In this document: piece by piece, positions 35,774-44,971 of the stretch | Numbering within the stretch: position 1 is the stretch's first letter | Layout of the letters: each line of letters opens with the position of its first letter | Assembly (NCBI GenBank): GCA_021531795.1 | Contig: JADYUL010000005.1 | Location: forward strand, 62,001-126,000 | DNA length: 64,000 nt | Source: Lacrimispora saccharolytica | Lineage (GTDB): Bacteria; Bacillota; Clostridia; Lachnospirales; Lachnospiraceae | Direction of reading: 5' to 3' | Notes under the pieces: generated by a model | Told to the model about the DNA's origin: nothing | The model's database searches: none | What the model saw: the letters and a program-made list of their open reading frames with translations, nothing else | Position numbers and translations under genes: made by a program

Positions 35774-37765
35774 ATGATAAAATTAGGGATGATGATAGGA
35801 GATCGATACGAGATCCTGGATAAAATAGGAACCGGCGGTATGTCGGACGTATATAAGGCCAAAGACGACAAGCTGGGGAGACTTGTTGCCATCAAGGTGC
35901 TTAAGCAGGAATTCGCGGAGAACGCCAACTTCGTAACCAAATTTCGTACTGAGGCGCAGGCAGCGGCAGGAATGATGCACCCCAATATCGTTAACGTATA
36001 TGACGTAGGCGAAGAGGGCGGCACTCACTATATTGTCATGGAGCTTGTAGAGGGTATTACCTTAAAGAAATATATCGAAAAAAAGCAGAGACTCTCTGTA
36101 AAGGAAGCGGTTAGTATTGCCATCCAGGTATCCATGGGTATTGAAGCGGCTCACAACAACCATATCATTCACAGGGATATCAAGCCTCAGAATATTATGA
36201 TTAGCAAGGACGGTAAGGTTAAGGTTACCGACTTCGGTATTGCCAAGGCTGTAAGCAGTAATACCATTACCTCAAATGTTATGGGTTCGGTGCATTATAC
36301 ATCGCCTGAGCAGGCAAGAGGCGGATACTCTGATGAGAAGAGCGATATTTATTCTCTCGGAATCACACTCTTTGAGATGATAACCGGAAGGGTTCCCTTC
36401 AACGGAGAGACAACCGTTGCCATTGCGATTAAGCATATTCAGGAGCCGATGCCCTCTCCGAGATTATATGTTCCTGAGGTGCCAATCTCTGTTGAGCAGA
36501 TAATTCTTAAGTGTACACAGAAGAGTCCCGACAGAAGATATCAGAATATGCAGGAGCTTATTGATGACCTTAAGAGATCTCTTATGACTCCCGACGAGGA
36601 CTTCGTTAAGATTGCAGATATGGATGAAGAGGCTGCTACCCGTGCCATGTCTGACAGAGAACTTAAGCAGGTAACAAACAGGGTCAGGGCAAGGGACGAA
36701 TATGACGAGTATACCGTAAGGGTTAATAAGCAGTCTGAAAAGAAGGCTAATCAAAGGAATACCCAGTCAAAACCCAAGGCTAAACCACAGCCTCAGACCA
36801 GAACCCCTGACAGAAGCAGTTCCAAAAAGAAGAATAACAAAAAGCAGAATAAGGACGGTTCGGATAAGGTTACAACGATTGTTGCCATTATTGCGGCGGT
36901 TCTTATCGGACTTATTATAATATTTGTTGCAGGAAGAGCCTTCGGGCTGTTCGACTTCGGCAAGAAAACCAGGGAGGAGGCAGAGGCTCTTCCCACTGTC
37001 ACCGCAACAGCTCCTGTTGGTGAACTGGGAGAGAATGAACTCCTGGTGCCTGATGTAAAGGGTAAGACCTATGCGGAGGCAGTGACAACACTGAATAAAG
37101 AAGGCTTTGAGGTAACCAAGCTTGAGGTGTCAAGCGATACCGTTGATAAGGGAAATGTTGTGGACCAGCTGCCACAGGCAGGAACGGTAGCCAATAGAGG
37201 CGATACCATTGAGGTAAGCGTAAGCTCGGGTGCAAGCTCATCCAAGGTTCATGTGCCTAACCTAATTGGTCAGGATCCCATGGATGCAACTGCAATGCTG
37301 ATTGAGGCAGGTCTTCAGGCAGGCAAGCTTGAGGAAACCACAAACCCCGATCCGAATCTTGAGGGCAAGATATGCTATCAGAGTTATACCGCGGATTCTG
37401 CTGTGGATGCGGGCACGGTTGTTGACTTAAAATACAGTGTCGGAGTCGGAACCGTAACCTACAGCTATGTGGGTAATGTTGAGAGCCCGGCTGTAGAAGA
37501 CAGTGATTATAAGGCCGGAAGCTCGTGCACGGTTGTACTCAGTACAACTACCGGTGTTGAGCTTAAAAGGGAAACCACGACCACCTTCCCGGTGTCAATG
37601 AATATTACCGGAATCCCTGACTGTGAAACCGGTACCGTTACAATAATCTATAACGTATCCGTTCCGGGTCAGACCACCACAGGAGAGGATGGACAGATAA
37701 TTGAGACTCCTGCAGAGGATGTAGAGAGAACCGTTGTAAGGACTGTTACATTTACCAAGGAATAA
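35774..37765 (+). CDS. prkC: PASTA-domain Ser/Thr protein kinase PrkC/StkP
   Basis: 663 aa. The kinase domain (about residues 10-270) has the Gly loop IGTGGMSDVYKA, VAIKVLK, HRDIKPQNIM (catalytic Asp) and DFGIAK. A basic Lys/Gln/Asn/Ser juxtamembrane linker leads to one helix (VAIIAAVLIGLIIIFVAG, about residues 372-390). Outside are two clear PASTA repeats (LLVPDVKGKTYAEAV... and VHVPNLIGQDPMDAT...) and a third beta-rich domain ending in many Thr/Val. It senses muropeptides or lipid II and controls growth and wall synthesis. Next to its phosphatase and rsgA, the standard order. Confidence 0.95.
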   Translation: MIKLGMMIGDRYEILDKIGTGGMSDVYKAKDDKLGRLVAIKVLKQEFAENANFVTKFRTEAQAAAGMMHPNIVNVYDVGEEGGTHYIVMELVEGITLKKYIEKKQRLSVKEAVSIAIQVSMGIEAAHNNHIIHRDIKPQNIMISKDGKVKVTDFGIAKAVSSNTITSNVMGSVHYTSPEQARGGYSDEKSDIYSLGITLFEMITGRVPFNGETTVAIAIKHIQEPMPSPRLYVPEVPISVEQIILKCTQKSPDRRYQNMQELIDDLKRSLMTPDEDFVKIADMDEEAATRAMSDRELKQVTNRVRARDEYDEYTVRVNKQSEKKANQRNTQSKPKAKPQPQTRTPDRSSSKKKNNKKQNKDGSDKVTTIVAIIAAVLIGLIIIFVAGRAFGLFDFGKKTREEAEALPTVTATAPVGELGENELLVPDVKGKTYAEAVTTLNKEGFEVTKLEVSSDTVDKGNVVDQLPQAGTVANRGDTIEVSVSSGASSSKVHVPNLIGQDPMDATAMLIEAGLQAGKLEETTNPDPNLEGKICYQSYTADSAVDAGTVVDLKYSVGVGTVTYSYVGNVESPAVEDSDYKAGSSCTVVLSTTTGVELKRETTTTFPVSMNITGIPDCETGTVTIIYNVSVPGQTTTGEDGQIIETPAEDVERTVVRTVTFTKE

Positions 37766-37766
37766 T

Positions 37767-38642
37767 ATGCAGGGAAAGATAATCAGAGGCATTGGCGGAT
37801 TCTATTACATCAATGCCGGTAACAGTATATATGAATGTAAGGCCAAGGGAAGCTTTCGTAAGGATGGAATCAGGCCTTTAGTCGGTGATGACTGCATAAT
37901 TGACATTCTTGATGAAAAGAACCGACTGGCAAATATTACATCGATTCTGCCCAGACACAGTGAAATAATAAGGCCTGCTGTAGCCAATGTTGACCAGGCG
38001 ATGATAATATTTGCCATAAGCAGACCCGAACCAAACTTCAACCTTCTTGACAGATTCATCATTCAGATTAGTCAGAAAGATCTGCCCTGCATTATTGTAA
38101 TTAATAAGATGGACCTTGCGGATGATGATCAGAGACGCGAAATTGAAGAAGCATATGTGGCCTGCGGATGCAGGGTAGTATTTACCAGTGTCAGCAACAG
38201 AGAGGGTGTGGAAGAGATAAGAAAGCTCATTAAGGGCAAGACCACCACTGTTGCGGGGCCCAGCGGAGTGGGTAAGTCAAGCATGATCAATCTGCTTCAG
38301 TCTGCGGTTAAGATGCAGACGGGAGTGCTCTCCGATAAGATAGACAGGGGAAAGCATACCACGAGACATTCGGAGCTGATACCTATAGATGAGGATACTT
38401 ATATCTTGGATACTCCGGGCTTCAGTTCACTCAATCTGTTTGACGTAAGTACCGATACGTTAAAGGATTATTATTATGAGTTTGAGGATTATGCCGCAGA
38501 GTGCAGATTCCTTGACTGTAAGCATATCAGTGAGCCTGACTGCGGAGTGAAGAAGGCCGTAGAGAGCGGTGAGGTCAGCAGACTCAGATATGAGAATTAT
38601 CTGACACTGTACCGTGAGTGTAAGGAAAAAAGAAAATACTGA
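37767..38642 (+). CDS. rsgA: Ribosome small-subunit GTPase RsgA
   Basis: 291 aa, a circularly permuted GTPase: OB fold first, NKMDLADDD (G4) before GPSGVGKSSMINLL (G1), then DTPGFSSLNL (G3). The C-terminal zinc site is CRFLDCKHISEPDCGV. It checks 30S maturation. It starts one base after the prkC stop. The rpe and thiamine pyrophosphokinase genes that often follow are not here; an ABC importer follows instead. Confidence 0.95.
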   Translation: MQGKIIRGIGGFYYINAGNSIYECKAKGSFRKDGIRPLVGDDCIIDILDEKNRLANITSILPRHSEIIRPAVANVDQAMIIFAISRPEPNFNLLDRFIIQISQKDLPCIIVINKMDLADDDQRREIEEAYVACGCRVVFTSVSNREGVEEIRKLIKGKTTTVAGPSGVGKSSMINLLQSAVKMQTGVLSDKIDRGKHTTRHSELIPIDEDTYILDTPGFSSLNLFDVSTDTLKDYYYEFEDYAAECRFLDCKHISEPDCGVKKAVESGEVSRLRYENYLTLYRECKEKRKY

Positions 38643-38643
38643 T

Positions 38644-38672
38644 TTGACAAAACAGCGCCGTTTGCATATAAT
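38644..38672 (+). promoter_or_regulatory. Consensus sigma-A promoter of the ABC importer
   Basis: TTGACA (38644-38649), 17 bases, TATAAT (38667-38672): a perfect match to consensus, starting two bases after the rsgA stop codon. It predicts very strong constitutive transcription of the binding-protein gene. Confidence 0.85.
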
Positions 38673-38692
38673 GCTAATGGCGCTTTAATACT
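38654..38692 (+). terminator. Possible rsgA terminator overlapping the promoter
   Basis: AGCGCC (38654-38659) and GGCGCT (38679-38684) pair across the -10 region, followed by TTAATACTTTT. The stem is short. It could end rsgA transcription or form an operator around the -10 box. Confidence 0.4.
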
Positions 38693-38736
38693 TTTACAGT
38701 GTAAAGCATAAAACAAATTCAGAGGAGGATTTTATT

Positions 38737-39795
38737 ATGAAGAAGAAGTTATTGGCTATGCTTCTTACAGTAGCTATGGTTTCTGCACTCGTTGGTTGTG
38801 GCGCTTCAGCTGATACAACAGAGACAGAGCCTGCTGCAACAGAGGAAGCAGCAGAAGAGACAACAGAGGAAGTTGCCGAGGAGCCTGCAACAGAGGAGGC
38901 AGCTGCAGACGGACAGACATATACAATCGGTATCTGTCAGTTGGTACAGCATCCCGCACTTGACGCTGCAACACAGGGCTTCGTAGATGTTCTTACAGAG
39001 AAGCTTGGTGATGCCGTTACATTTGACAATCAGAATGCATCAGGTGAGTCAGCTAACTGTACAACAATCGTCAACGGCTTCGTATCATCGGACGTTGACA
39101 TGATTCTTGCTAATGCAACAGCACCTCTTCAGGCTGCAGCATCAGCTACAAACACAATTCCCGTTCTTGGTACATCTATAACAGATTATGCAACAGCACT
39201 TCAGATTACAGACTGGACAGGAACAGTAGGCGGTAATGTATCAGGTACATCTGACCTTGCTCCCCTTGATGAGCAGGCTAAGATGCTCAATGAGATTTTC
39301 CCTGATGCCAAGACAGTAGGTCTTCTTTACTGCTCAGCTGAGGCTAACTCAGTATACCAGTGTGAGACAATCGAGGGATACCTTAAGGACTATGGCTATG
39401 AGGTTAAGTGGTACTCATTCACAGACAGTAATGATGTTACATCAGTAACACAGACAGCTGCTGATGAGTGTGATGTAATCTATATCCCTACAGATAACAC
39501 AGCTGCTTCTAATACAGAGGCTATTGCTAACGTAGTTCTTCCTGCTAAGGTTCCTGTAGTTGCAGGTGAGGAAGGTATCTGCCAGGGCTGTGGAGCTGTA
39601 ACTCTTTCAATCTCTTACTACGATCTTGGTTGTGCAACAGGTGAGATGGCATATAAGATTCTTACAGGTGAGGCTGACATCGCTACAATGCCTGTTGAGT
39701 TTGCTCCCAACGTAACTAAGAAGTACAACGCAGCTAACTGTGAGGCACTTGGCATAACAGTACCTTCAGATTACGAGGCAATTGCAACAGAGTAG
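38737..39795 (+). CDS. ABC transporter substrate-binding lipoprotein (TrpX-like)
   Basis: 352 aa. Signal peptide with lipobox (LVGCGASADTT, Cys about residue 21), then a Thr/Glu/Ala-rich flexible linker (about 35 residues), then a two-lobed binding domain of the ABC_sub_bind type: TYTIGICQLVQHPALDAATQGF, DMILANATAPLQAA, LGTSITDYATAL, GLLYCSAEANSVYQ, DVIYIPTDNTAASN and VPVVAGEEGICQGCGAV. Members of this family bind amino acids or similar small molecules; TrpX-type proteins bind tryptophan or tyrosine, but the ligand here is not certain. Perfect promoter and AGAGGAGG site suggest high expression. Permease and ATPase genes follow. Confidence 0.88.
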   Translation: MKKKLLAMLLTVAMVSALVGCGASADTTETEPAATEEAAEETTEEVAEEPATEEAAADGQTYTIGICQLVQHPALDAATQGFVDVLTEKLGDAVTFDNQNASGESANCTTIVNGFVSSDVDMILANATAPLQAAASATNTIPVLGTSITDYATALQITDWTGTVGGNVSGTSDLAPLDEQAKMLNEIFPDAKTVGLLYCSAEANSVYQCETIEGYLKDYGYEVKWYSFTDSNDVTSVTQTAADECDVIYIPTDNTAASNTEAIANVVLPAKVPVVAGEEGICQGCGAVTLSISYYDLGCATGEMAYKILTGEADIATMPVEFAPNVTKKYNAANCEALGITVPSDYEAIATE

Positions 39796-39833
39796 TTCAT
39801 TCTTTGGTAAAATCGCGAAAGACTGACATTTTG

Positions 39834-39870
39834 AAACCACCGAATTCGTTGAGATTTCGGTGGTTTTTTT
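39834..39870 (+). terminator. Terminator between binding-protein and permease genes
   Basis: Arms AAACCACCGAA (39834-39844) and TTCGGTGGTTT (39856-39866) followed by a T run to 39870. It limits read-through so that the binding protein is made in excess over the membrane parts. Confidence 0.85.
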
Positions 39871-39871
39871 G

Positions 39872-39900
39872 TTGTATAGTTTTTTGAAATAAAGTATAAT
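39872..39900 (+). promoter_or_regulatory. Promoter of the permease-ATPase pair
   Basis: TTGTAT (39872-39877) and TATAAT (39895-39900) with a 17-base spacer, starting right after the terminator. Confidence 0.6.
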
Positions 39901-39931
39901 AGGTGGCGACGATTGGAAAGAGAGGGAGAGT

Positions 39932-40867
39932 ATGGATTTTTTAGTTGGATTACTCAATGCTATGCCCGGTGCTGTGGCCCAGGGAATAATCTGGGGGTTC
40001 ATGGCAATAGGTGTATATATCACATTCAGAATACTTGATGTGGCAGATCTTACCGTAGACGGTTCCTTTACGACAGGCGGAGCAACCTGCGTAATATTAA
40101 CTCTTAACGGAGTGAATATGGGTCTGGCACTTCTTATTTCGTTTATTGCGGGATTGTTGGCAGGTCTGGTTACGGGTCTGTTCCATACAAAGTTCGGTAT
40201 ACCTGCAATACTTGCGGGAATTCTGACACAGCTTGGTCTGTATTCCATCAATCTGCACATTATGGGTTGGGGAACCAAGAACGGAAGTGCTGCCAACCTT
40301 CAGGTAAGTGTTGACAGATATAAGCTTTTGGTAGCCGGAAGATATGTAAGAGATCTTTCACTTAACAATCCTCTTATAGTTCTTGTTATCATAATTCCCA
40401 TCATTATTGCGATTCTTTACTGGTTCTTCGGAACTGAGATCGGTGCATCCTTAAGAGCAACCGGAGCCAATGACAATATGGCAAGAGCCCAGGGTATCAA
40501 TACCGACGTAACCAAGGTTCTTGGTCTTATGATCAGTAATGGTATTGTCGCTTTCTCCGGAGCATTGTTTGCGCAATATCAGGGCTTCTCTGATGTCAAC
40601 ATGGGACGAGGTGCAATTGTAATCGGACTTGCAGCCGTTATCATTGCTGAGGTTGTATTCGGTAAGGTTTTCCGCAATTTCTCAGCTAAGCTGTTAGGCT
40701 GTGTCTTCGGAGCAGTTATATATTATATTGTTATTCAGATTGTCCTTAAGATGGGATTGTCAACAGATGACTTAAAGCTCTTATCGGCATTGGTTGTTGC
40801 TGTGTTCCTTGCACTTCCTTACTGGAAGAGTAAGTATTTCAGTAAAGTGGGCAATAAGGGGGAATAA
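39932..40867 (+). CDS. ABC transporter permease (BPD_transp_2 family)
   Basis: 311 aa with about eight to nine membrane helices. IWGFMAIGVYITFRILDVADLTVDGSFTTGGATC and the loop GTEIGASLRATGANDNMARAQGINTDVTKVLGLMISNGIVAFSGALFAQYQGFSDVNMGRGAIVIGLAAV (read as: SLRATGANDNMARAQG, FSGALFAQYQGF) match the branched-amino-acid/TrpY type permease. It makes the channel of the importer encoded with its neighbours, three bases upstream of the ATPase. Confidence 0.9.
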   Translation: MDFLVGLLNAMPGAVAQGIIWGFMAIGVYITFRILDVADLTVDGSFTTGGATCVILTLNGVNMGLALLISFIAGLLAGLVTGLFHTKFGIPAILAGILTQLGLYSINLHIMGWGTKNGSAANLQVSVDRYKLLVAGRYVRDLSLNNPLIVLVIIIPIIIAILYWFFGTEIGASLRATGANDNMARAQGINTDVTKVLGLMISNGIVAFSGALFAQYQGFSDVNMGRGAIVIGLAAVIIAEVVFGKVFRNFSAKLLGCVFGAVIYYIVIQIVLKMGLSTDDLKLLSALVVAVFLALPYWKSKYFSKVGNKGE

Positions 40868-40870
40868 GAC

Positions 40871-41665
40871 ATGCTAGAGATTAAGAATATATACAAAACC
40901 TTCAATCCCGGAACAGTCAATGAGAAGGCTGCACTTAAGGGCTTATCACTTACTCTTGAAGAGGGCGATTTCGTTACGGTAATCGGCGGCAACGGAGCAG
41001 GTAAGTCAACAATGCTTAATGCGATTGCAGGTGTATGGCCTCTGGATCAGGGACAGATTATTATCGACAAAACAGATGTAACCTCACTTCCGGAATATAA
41101 GAGAGCGAAGTTTATCGGAAGAGTATTCCAGGACCCAATGACGGGTACGGCAGCTACTATGCAGATTGATGAGAATCTGGCACTGGCTGCAAGAAGAGGT
41201 CAGAAGAGAGGACTTAAGACTAACTTAAGCAAGGCTGATACGGAGGAGTTCAAGTCACTACTCGCCTTCCTTGACCTGGGTCTTGAAGAGAGACTGACAT
41301 CCAAGGTAGGTCTTCTGTCGGGAGGTCAGAGACAGGCACTGACACTGCTTATGGCTACCATTCAGAAGCCCAAGGTGCTTCTGCTTGACGAGCATACGGC
41401 AGCACTTGACCCTAAGACGGCCGCTACTGTACTTAAGGCAACCGAGAAGATAGTAAATAAGAATAATCTTACAACCCTCATGATCACACATAACATGAAG
41501 GATGCAATAACATATGGTAACAGACTGGTTATGATGAATGACGGAAAGATAATTCTCGATATCAGAGGCGAGGAGAAGAAGAAACTTACCGTTGAAGCTC
41601 TGCTGCATGAGTTTGAGAAGGCAAGCGGAGTTGAGTTCACATCAGATTCTGCAATTCTAGGTTAA
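40871..41665 (+). CDS. ABC transporter ATP-binding protein
   Basis: 264 aa. Walker A GGNGAGKSTMLNAI, signature LLSGGQRQALTL, Walker B VLLLDEHTAALD and switch His in TLMITHNMKDA. It powers the TrpXYZ-type importer together with the two preceding genes. A terminator follows 15 bases after the stop. Confidence 0.95.
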   Translation: MLEIKNIYKTFNPGTVNEKAALKGLSLTLEEGDFVTVIGGNGAGKSTMLNAIAGVWPLDQGQIIIDKTDVTSLPEYKRAKFIGRVFQDPMTGTAATMQIDENLALAARRGQKRGLKTNLSKADTEEFKSLLAFLDLGLEERLTSKVGLLSGGQRQALTLLMATIQKPKVLLLDEHTAALDPKTAATVLKATEKIVNKNNLTTLMITHNMKDAITYGNRLVMMNDGKIILDIRGEEKKKLTVEALLHEFEKASGVEFTSDSAILG

Positions 41666-41679
41666 GATTTGATTTACTC

Positions 41680-41708
41680 AGGCGACCGCAATATGTGGTC
41701 GCCTTTGT
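41680..41708 (+). terminator. Terminator after the ABC importer
   Basis: AGGCGACC (41680-41687) pairs with GGTCGCCT (41697-41704), then a short TTGTT. The T run is weak, so some read-through into the GH42 gene is possible; no separate GH42 promoter is visible. Confidence 0.65.
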
Positions 41709-41723
41709 TCTAAGGAGGATACA

Positions 41724-43766
41724 GTGAATAAGTTTAGACCGATTTTTCCACAGCTTGGAGGGTTTGCTCACGGTGGAGATTACAATCCCGAGCAGTGGTT
41801 AGACAGACCGGATATTCTGAAGAAGGATATAGAGCTGATGAAGGAGGCTCACATCAATGTTGTGACTCTCGGAGTTTTCTCATGGTCTGTGTATGAGCCG
41901 AAGGAGGGTGAATATCACTTTGACTGGCTTGAGGAGATAATGAACAATCTCTATGCGAATGGAATCCATACGATCCTGGCTACGCCCAGCGGAGCCCGTC
42001 CTGCGTGGCTTGATAAGCAGTATCCGGAGTGCATGAGAGTGGATGCCTACGACCACAGAGAGCATCACGGATTGAGACATAATCACTGTATGACCTCGCC
42101 TGTATACAGGGAAAAGGTTAAGAATATCGATTCGAGACTGGCAGAGAGATTCGCCAAGCACCCGGGGCTTCTGATGTGGCATATCTCCAATGAATTTGGA
42201 GGAGAATGCTATTGTGAAAGCTGTGTGGCAAACTTCAGAAAGTATCTGGCTAAACGATATGATAATGATATTGAGAAGCTTAACCATGCCTGGTGGACTA
42301 CATTCTGGAGCCACAGGTTTACAGATTTTGACCAGATAGATCCGCCATACGAAACAGGTGAGAGCTGTGTTCTTGGACTTACACTTGACTGGAAGCGGTT
42401 CACGACTCATTCAACATGTGATTTCATGAAGGCTGAGATAGAGACCTTAAGAAAATACAACCGTGATATTCCTGTCACAACCAATTTCATGGAAATATAT
42501 GACGGTCTGGACTATCAGGTTCTTGCCAAGGAAGTGGATTATATCAGCTGGGATTCATATCCGCTTATGCACAATGATTATGAGTCCATAGAGGACACCT
42601 TCCTAAGAACCGCATTCTGCAATGCACAGTTCAGGTCAATGAAGAAGGACCGTCCCTTTATCCTGATGGAGAGTGCGCCGGGACTGGTGAACTGGCATGG
42701 TGTAAATAAGATGAAGCGTCCGGGCTATGGCAAGCTTATGTCTCTTCAGGCAGTTGCCTCAGGCTCCGATACAGTACAGTACTTCCAGTGGAGAAAGGGA
42801 AGAGGCTCATCAGAGCAGTTCCATGGTGCGGTTGTAGACCATATAGGCACTAATGATACCAGAATATTCAGAGAGGTTGCCGACACGGGCAGAACCCTTA
42901 AGGAAATAGCTGAGGTATGCGGAAGTGTTCAGAAGAATGAGGTTGCGGTAATCTGGGACTGGGATAACAGATGGGCAATTGATGATGCAAGAGCATTGTC
43001 TAACGACTCCAAGAAATACGAGGATACGGTAATAGGCATCTGGAAGGAACTCATGCGGATGGGTGTCGAGGCCGATGTTATATCCCAGGATATGGATTTT
43101 GATGATTATAAGGTTATTGTTGCTCCCATGATGTATCTCCTGCATGAGGGTGTAGGAGAGCGACTGGCTAAGTTTGTGAATAAGGGAGGACAGTTAGTTG
43201 CGAGCTATTTTACCGGATATGTGGATGAGAGTACTCTGGCTTATCTCGGTGGCTTCCCGGGACAGAATCTTAAGGAACTGTTTGGGGTAATCGCTGAGGA
43301 GATAGACAGTCTATATCCCACGGAGTCCAATTATATTATCAATTCCTATGGTGGCAGATATGAGGTTAAGGACTACCAGGAATATCTTCGCGTAAACGGC
43401 GCCGACGTTCTGGCAACCTACGAGGGAGATTATCTCGAGGGCAGGGCGGCGGTTACAAGGAAGGAAAACGGCAGGGGTTCGGCCTTCTATGTGGGCTGCA
43501 GACTTGATAGTAAGGATATGAGATGGATCCTTGACAAGGCACTTGCGTCAGCTGCGGTTGAACTAACACCGCTTCCTGAGGGTATCGAGCATCATGTGAG
43601 ATACAGTGATGATTACAGGTATGATTTCTATCTCAATGTGACCAAGGAAGCCAAGGATGTGCCTTGCAGCCTGTGTGAGGATTTCATAGCAAGCAAGACC
43701 TTTGCGGGAAGCTTCGTGCTGCAGCCTGTGGAGTCTACGGTGGTCAAGCGAAAGTTGACTAAATAA
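41724..43766 (+). CDS. Glycoside hydrolase family 42 beta-galactosidase (GTG start)
   Basis: 680 aa. FAHGGDYNPEQW at the N-terminus, MWHISNEFGGECYCESC with the acid/base Glu, a cysteine cluster around it that can bind zinc, and FILMESAPGLVNWH with the nucleophile Glu are typical of GH42. It hydrolyses terminal beta-galactose from oligosaccharides in the cytoplasm (no signal peptide). Start is GTG at 41724 with AAGGAGG 5 bases upstream. The trimerisation domain and C-terminal beta-domain are present, so it is full length. Confidence 0.93.
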   Translation: MNKFRPIFPQLGGFAHGGDYNPEQWLDRPDILKKDIELMKEAHINVVTLGVFSWSVYEPKEGEYHFDWLEEIMNNLYANGIHTILATPSGARPAWLDKQYPECMRVDAYDHREHHGLRHNHCMTSPVYREKVKNIDSRLAERFAKHPGLLMWHISNEFGGECYCESCVANFRKYLAKRYDNDIEKLNHAWWTTFWSHRFTDFDQIDPPYETGESCVLGLTLDWKRFTTHSTCDFMKAEIETLRKYNRDIPVTTNFMEIYDGLDYQVLAKEVDYISWDSYPLMHNDYESIEDTFLRTAFCNAQFRSMKKDRPFILMESAPGLVNWHGVNKMKRPGYGKLMSLQAVASGSDTVQYFQWRKGRGSSEQFHGAVVDHIGTNDTRIFREVADTGRTLKEIAEVCGSVQKNEVAVIWDWDNRWAIDDARALSNDSKKYEDTVIGIWKELMRMGVEADVISQDMDFDDYKVIVAPMMYLLHEGVGERLAKFVNKGGQLVASYFTGYVDESTLAYLGGFPGQNLKELFGVIAEEIDSLYPTESNYIINSYGGRYEVKDYQEYLRVNGADVLATYEGDYLEGRAAVTRKENGRGSAFYVGCRLDSKDMRWILDKALASAAVELTPLPEGIEHHVRYSDDYRYDFYLNVTKEAKDVPCSLCEDFIASKTFAGSFVLQPVESTVVKRKLTK

Positions 43767-43832
43767 GTATATAGGTTGTAAAATAGATTGGATGTGGTCT
43801 GGCAGTCAGACTTATGCTTAAGGAGAATTATA

Positions 43833-44714
43833 TTGAATATTATGAGCATGACCGGCTTCGGCAGGGGTGAGGTTACGGAAGGCAGCCGTAAGGTCACTGT
43901 TGAACTTAAGTCGGTTAACCACAGATATCTTGATGTTTCAATCAAGATGCCCAAGAAACTTAATTTCTTCGATGCGACCATCAGGAATCTTCTGAAGGAG
44001 TATATTCAGAGAGGTAAGGTTGATATCTTCATTACCTATGAGGACAATTCGGAGAATAATGTAGCGGTTAAATATCATCCCGAGGTGGTGAAGGAATACC
44101 TTCAGTACCTTAATTCCATGAGCGATGAGTTCGGCCTTGACAATGATATCAGAGTATCGACGATCGCGCGCTTCCCTGAGGTCTTTACTCTTGATGATGT
44201 TGAGATTGACGAGGAAGGCATCTGGAAGATATTGGAGAAGGCAATCAGAGAGGCATGCGAAGGCTTCGTTTCTACCAGGATTAGAGAGGGCGAAAACTTA
44301 AGAGCTGACCTCATTGGTAAGCTTGATTCCATGCTTTCCGTGGTTGACTTCATATCTGAGAGAAGTCCGGCTATTATCGAGGAATACAAGGCAACCCTTA
44401 TGGGCAAGATCGCAGAACTCTTAGGTGATTCCAAAGTCGATGAGAACAGAATCGCAACTGAGGTTACGATATTTGCTGACAAGGTATGCGTTGATGAGGA
44501 AATGGTAAGACTTCGCAGTCATATAGAGACCATGAAGACCACTCTCATGGAGGGCGGCGGAATAGGACGAAAGCTTGACTTCTTAGCGCAGGAGATGAAC
44601 AGAGAGGCCAATACCATTCTGTCTAAGGCCAATGACCTGGAGGTATCCAATAAGGGTATCGAGCTTAAGACCGAGATTGAGAAGATCAGAGAGCAGATTC
44701 AGAATATAGAATAA
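43833..44714 (+). CDS. yicC: YicC-family endoribonuclease
   Basis: About 293 aa. MSMTGFGRGE followed by VTVELKSVNHRYLDVSIKMP, and the C-terminal KLDFLAQEMNREANTILSKA, are diagnostic. YicC proteins are metal-dependent endoribonucleases that act on structured or small RNAs. I place the start at TTG 43833 because AAGGAG is 7 bases upstream; ATG at 43842 or 43848 is also possible. The usual partner gmk does not follow; rpoZ starts 20 bases later. Confidence 0.9.
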   Translation: MNIMSMTGFGRGEVTEGSRKVTVELKSVNHRYLDVSIKMPKKLNFFDATIRNLLKEYIQRGKVDIFITYEDNSENNVAVKYHPEVVKEYLQYLNSMSDEFGLDNDIRVSTIARFPEVFTLDDVEIDEEGIWKILEKAIREACEGFVSTRIREGENLRADLIGKLDSMLSVVDFISERSPAIIEEYKATLMGKIAELLGDSKVDENRIATEVTIFADKVCVDEEMVRLRSHIETMKTTLMEGGGIGRKLDFLAQEMNREANTILSKANDLEVSNKGIELKTEIEKIREQIQNIE

Positions 44715-44734
44715 ATTATTGAGAGGAGCATATT

Positions 44735-44971
44735 ATGTTACATCCATCTTATTCAGATCTTATGAAAGTAGTTAATTCGGACGTAGAGCCGGGAGAAACC
44801 AAGGTTGTTAACAGCCGTTACTCCATTGTTATGGCTACAGCCAAGAGAGCAAGACAGATTGTTAACGGAGACGAGGCACTTGTGGACGGAGATTCGGAGA
44901 AGCCCTTGTCGATTGCCATTGAAGAGCTTAATCAGGGGATGATTAAGATTATCGGAGATGAAGAAGAATAA
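44735..44971 (+). CDS. rpoZ: RNA polymerase omega subunit
   Basis: 78 aa. MLHPSYSDLMKVV, then SRYSIVMATAKRARQIV and KPLSIAIEELNQG match omega, which helps assemble RNA polymerase. GAGAGGAG lies upstream. Its stop codon is directly followed by the rimO ATG. Confidence 0.93.
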   Translation: MLHPSYSDLMKVVNSDVEPGETKVVNSRYSIVMATAKRARQIVNGDEALVDGDSEKPLSIAIEELNQGMIKIIGDEEE

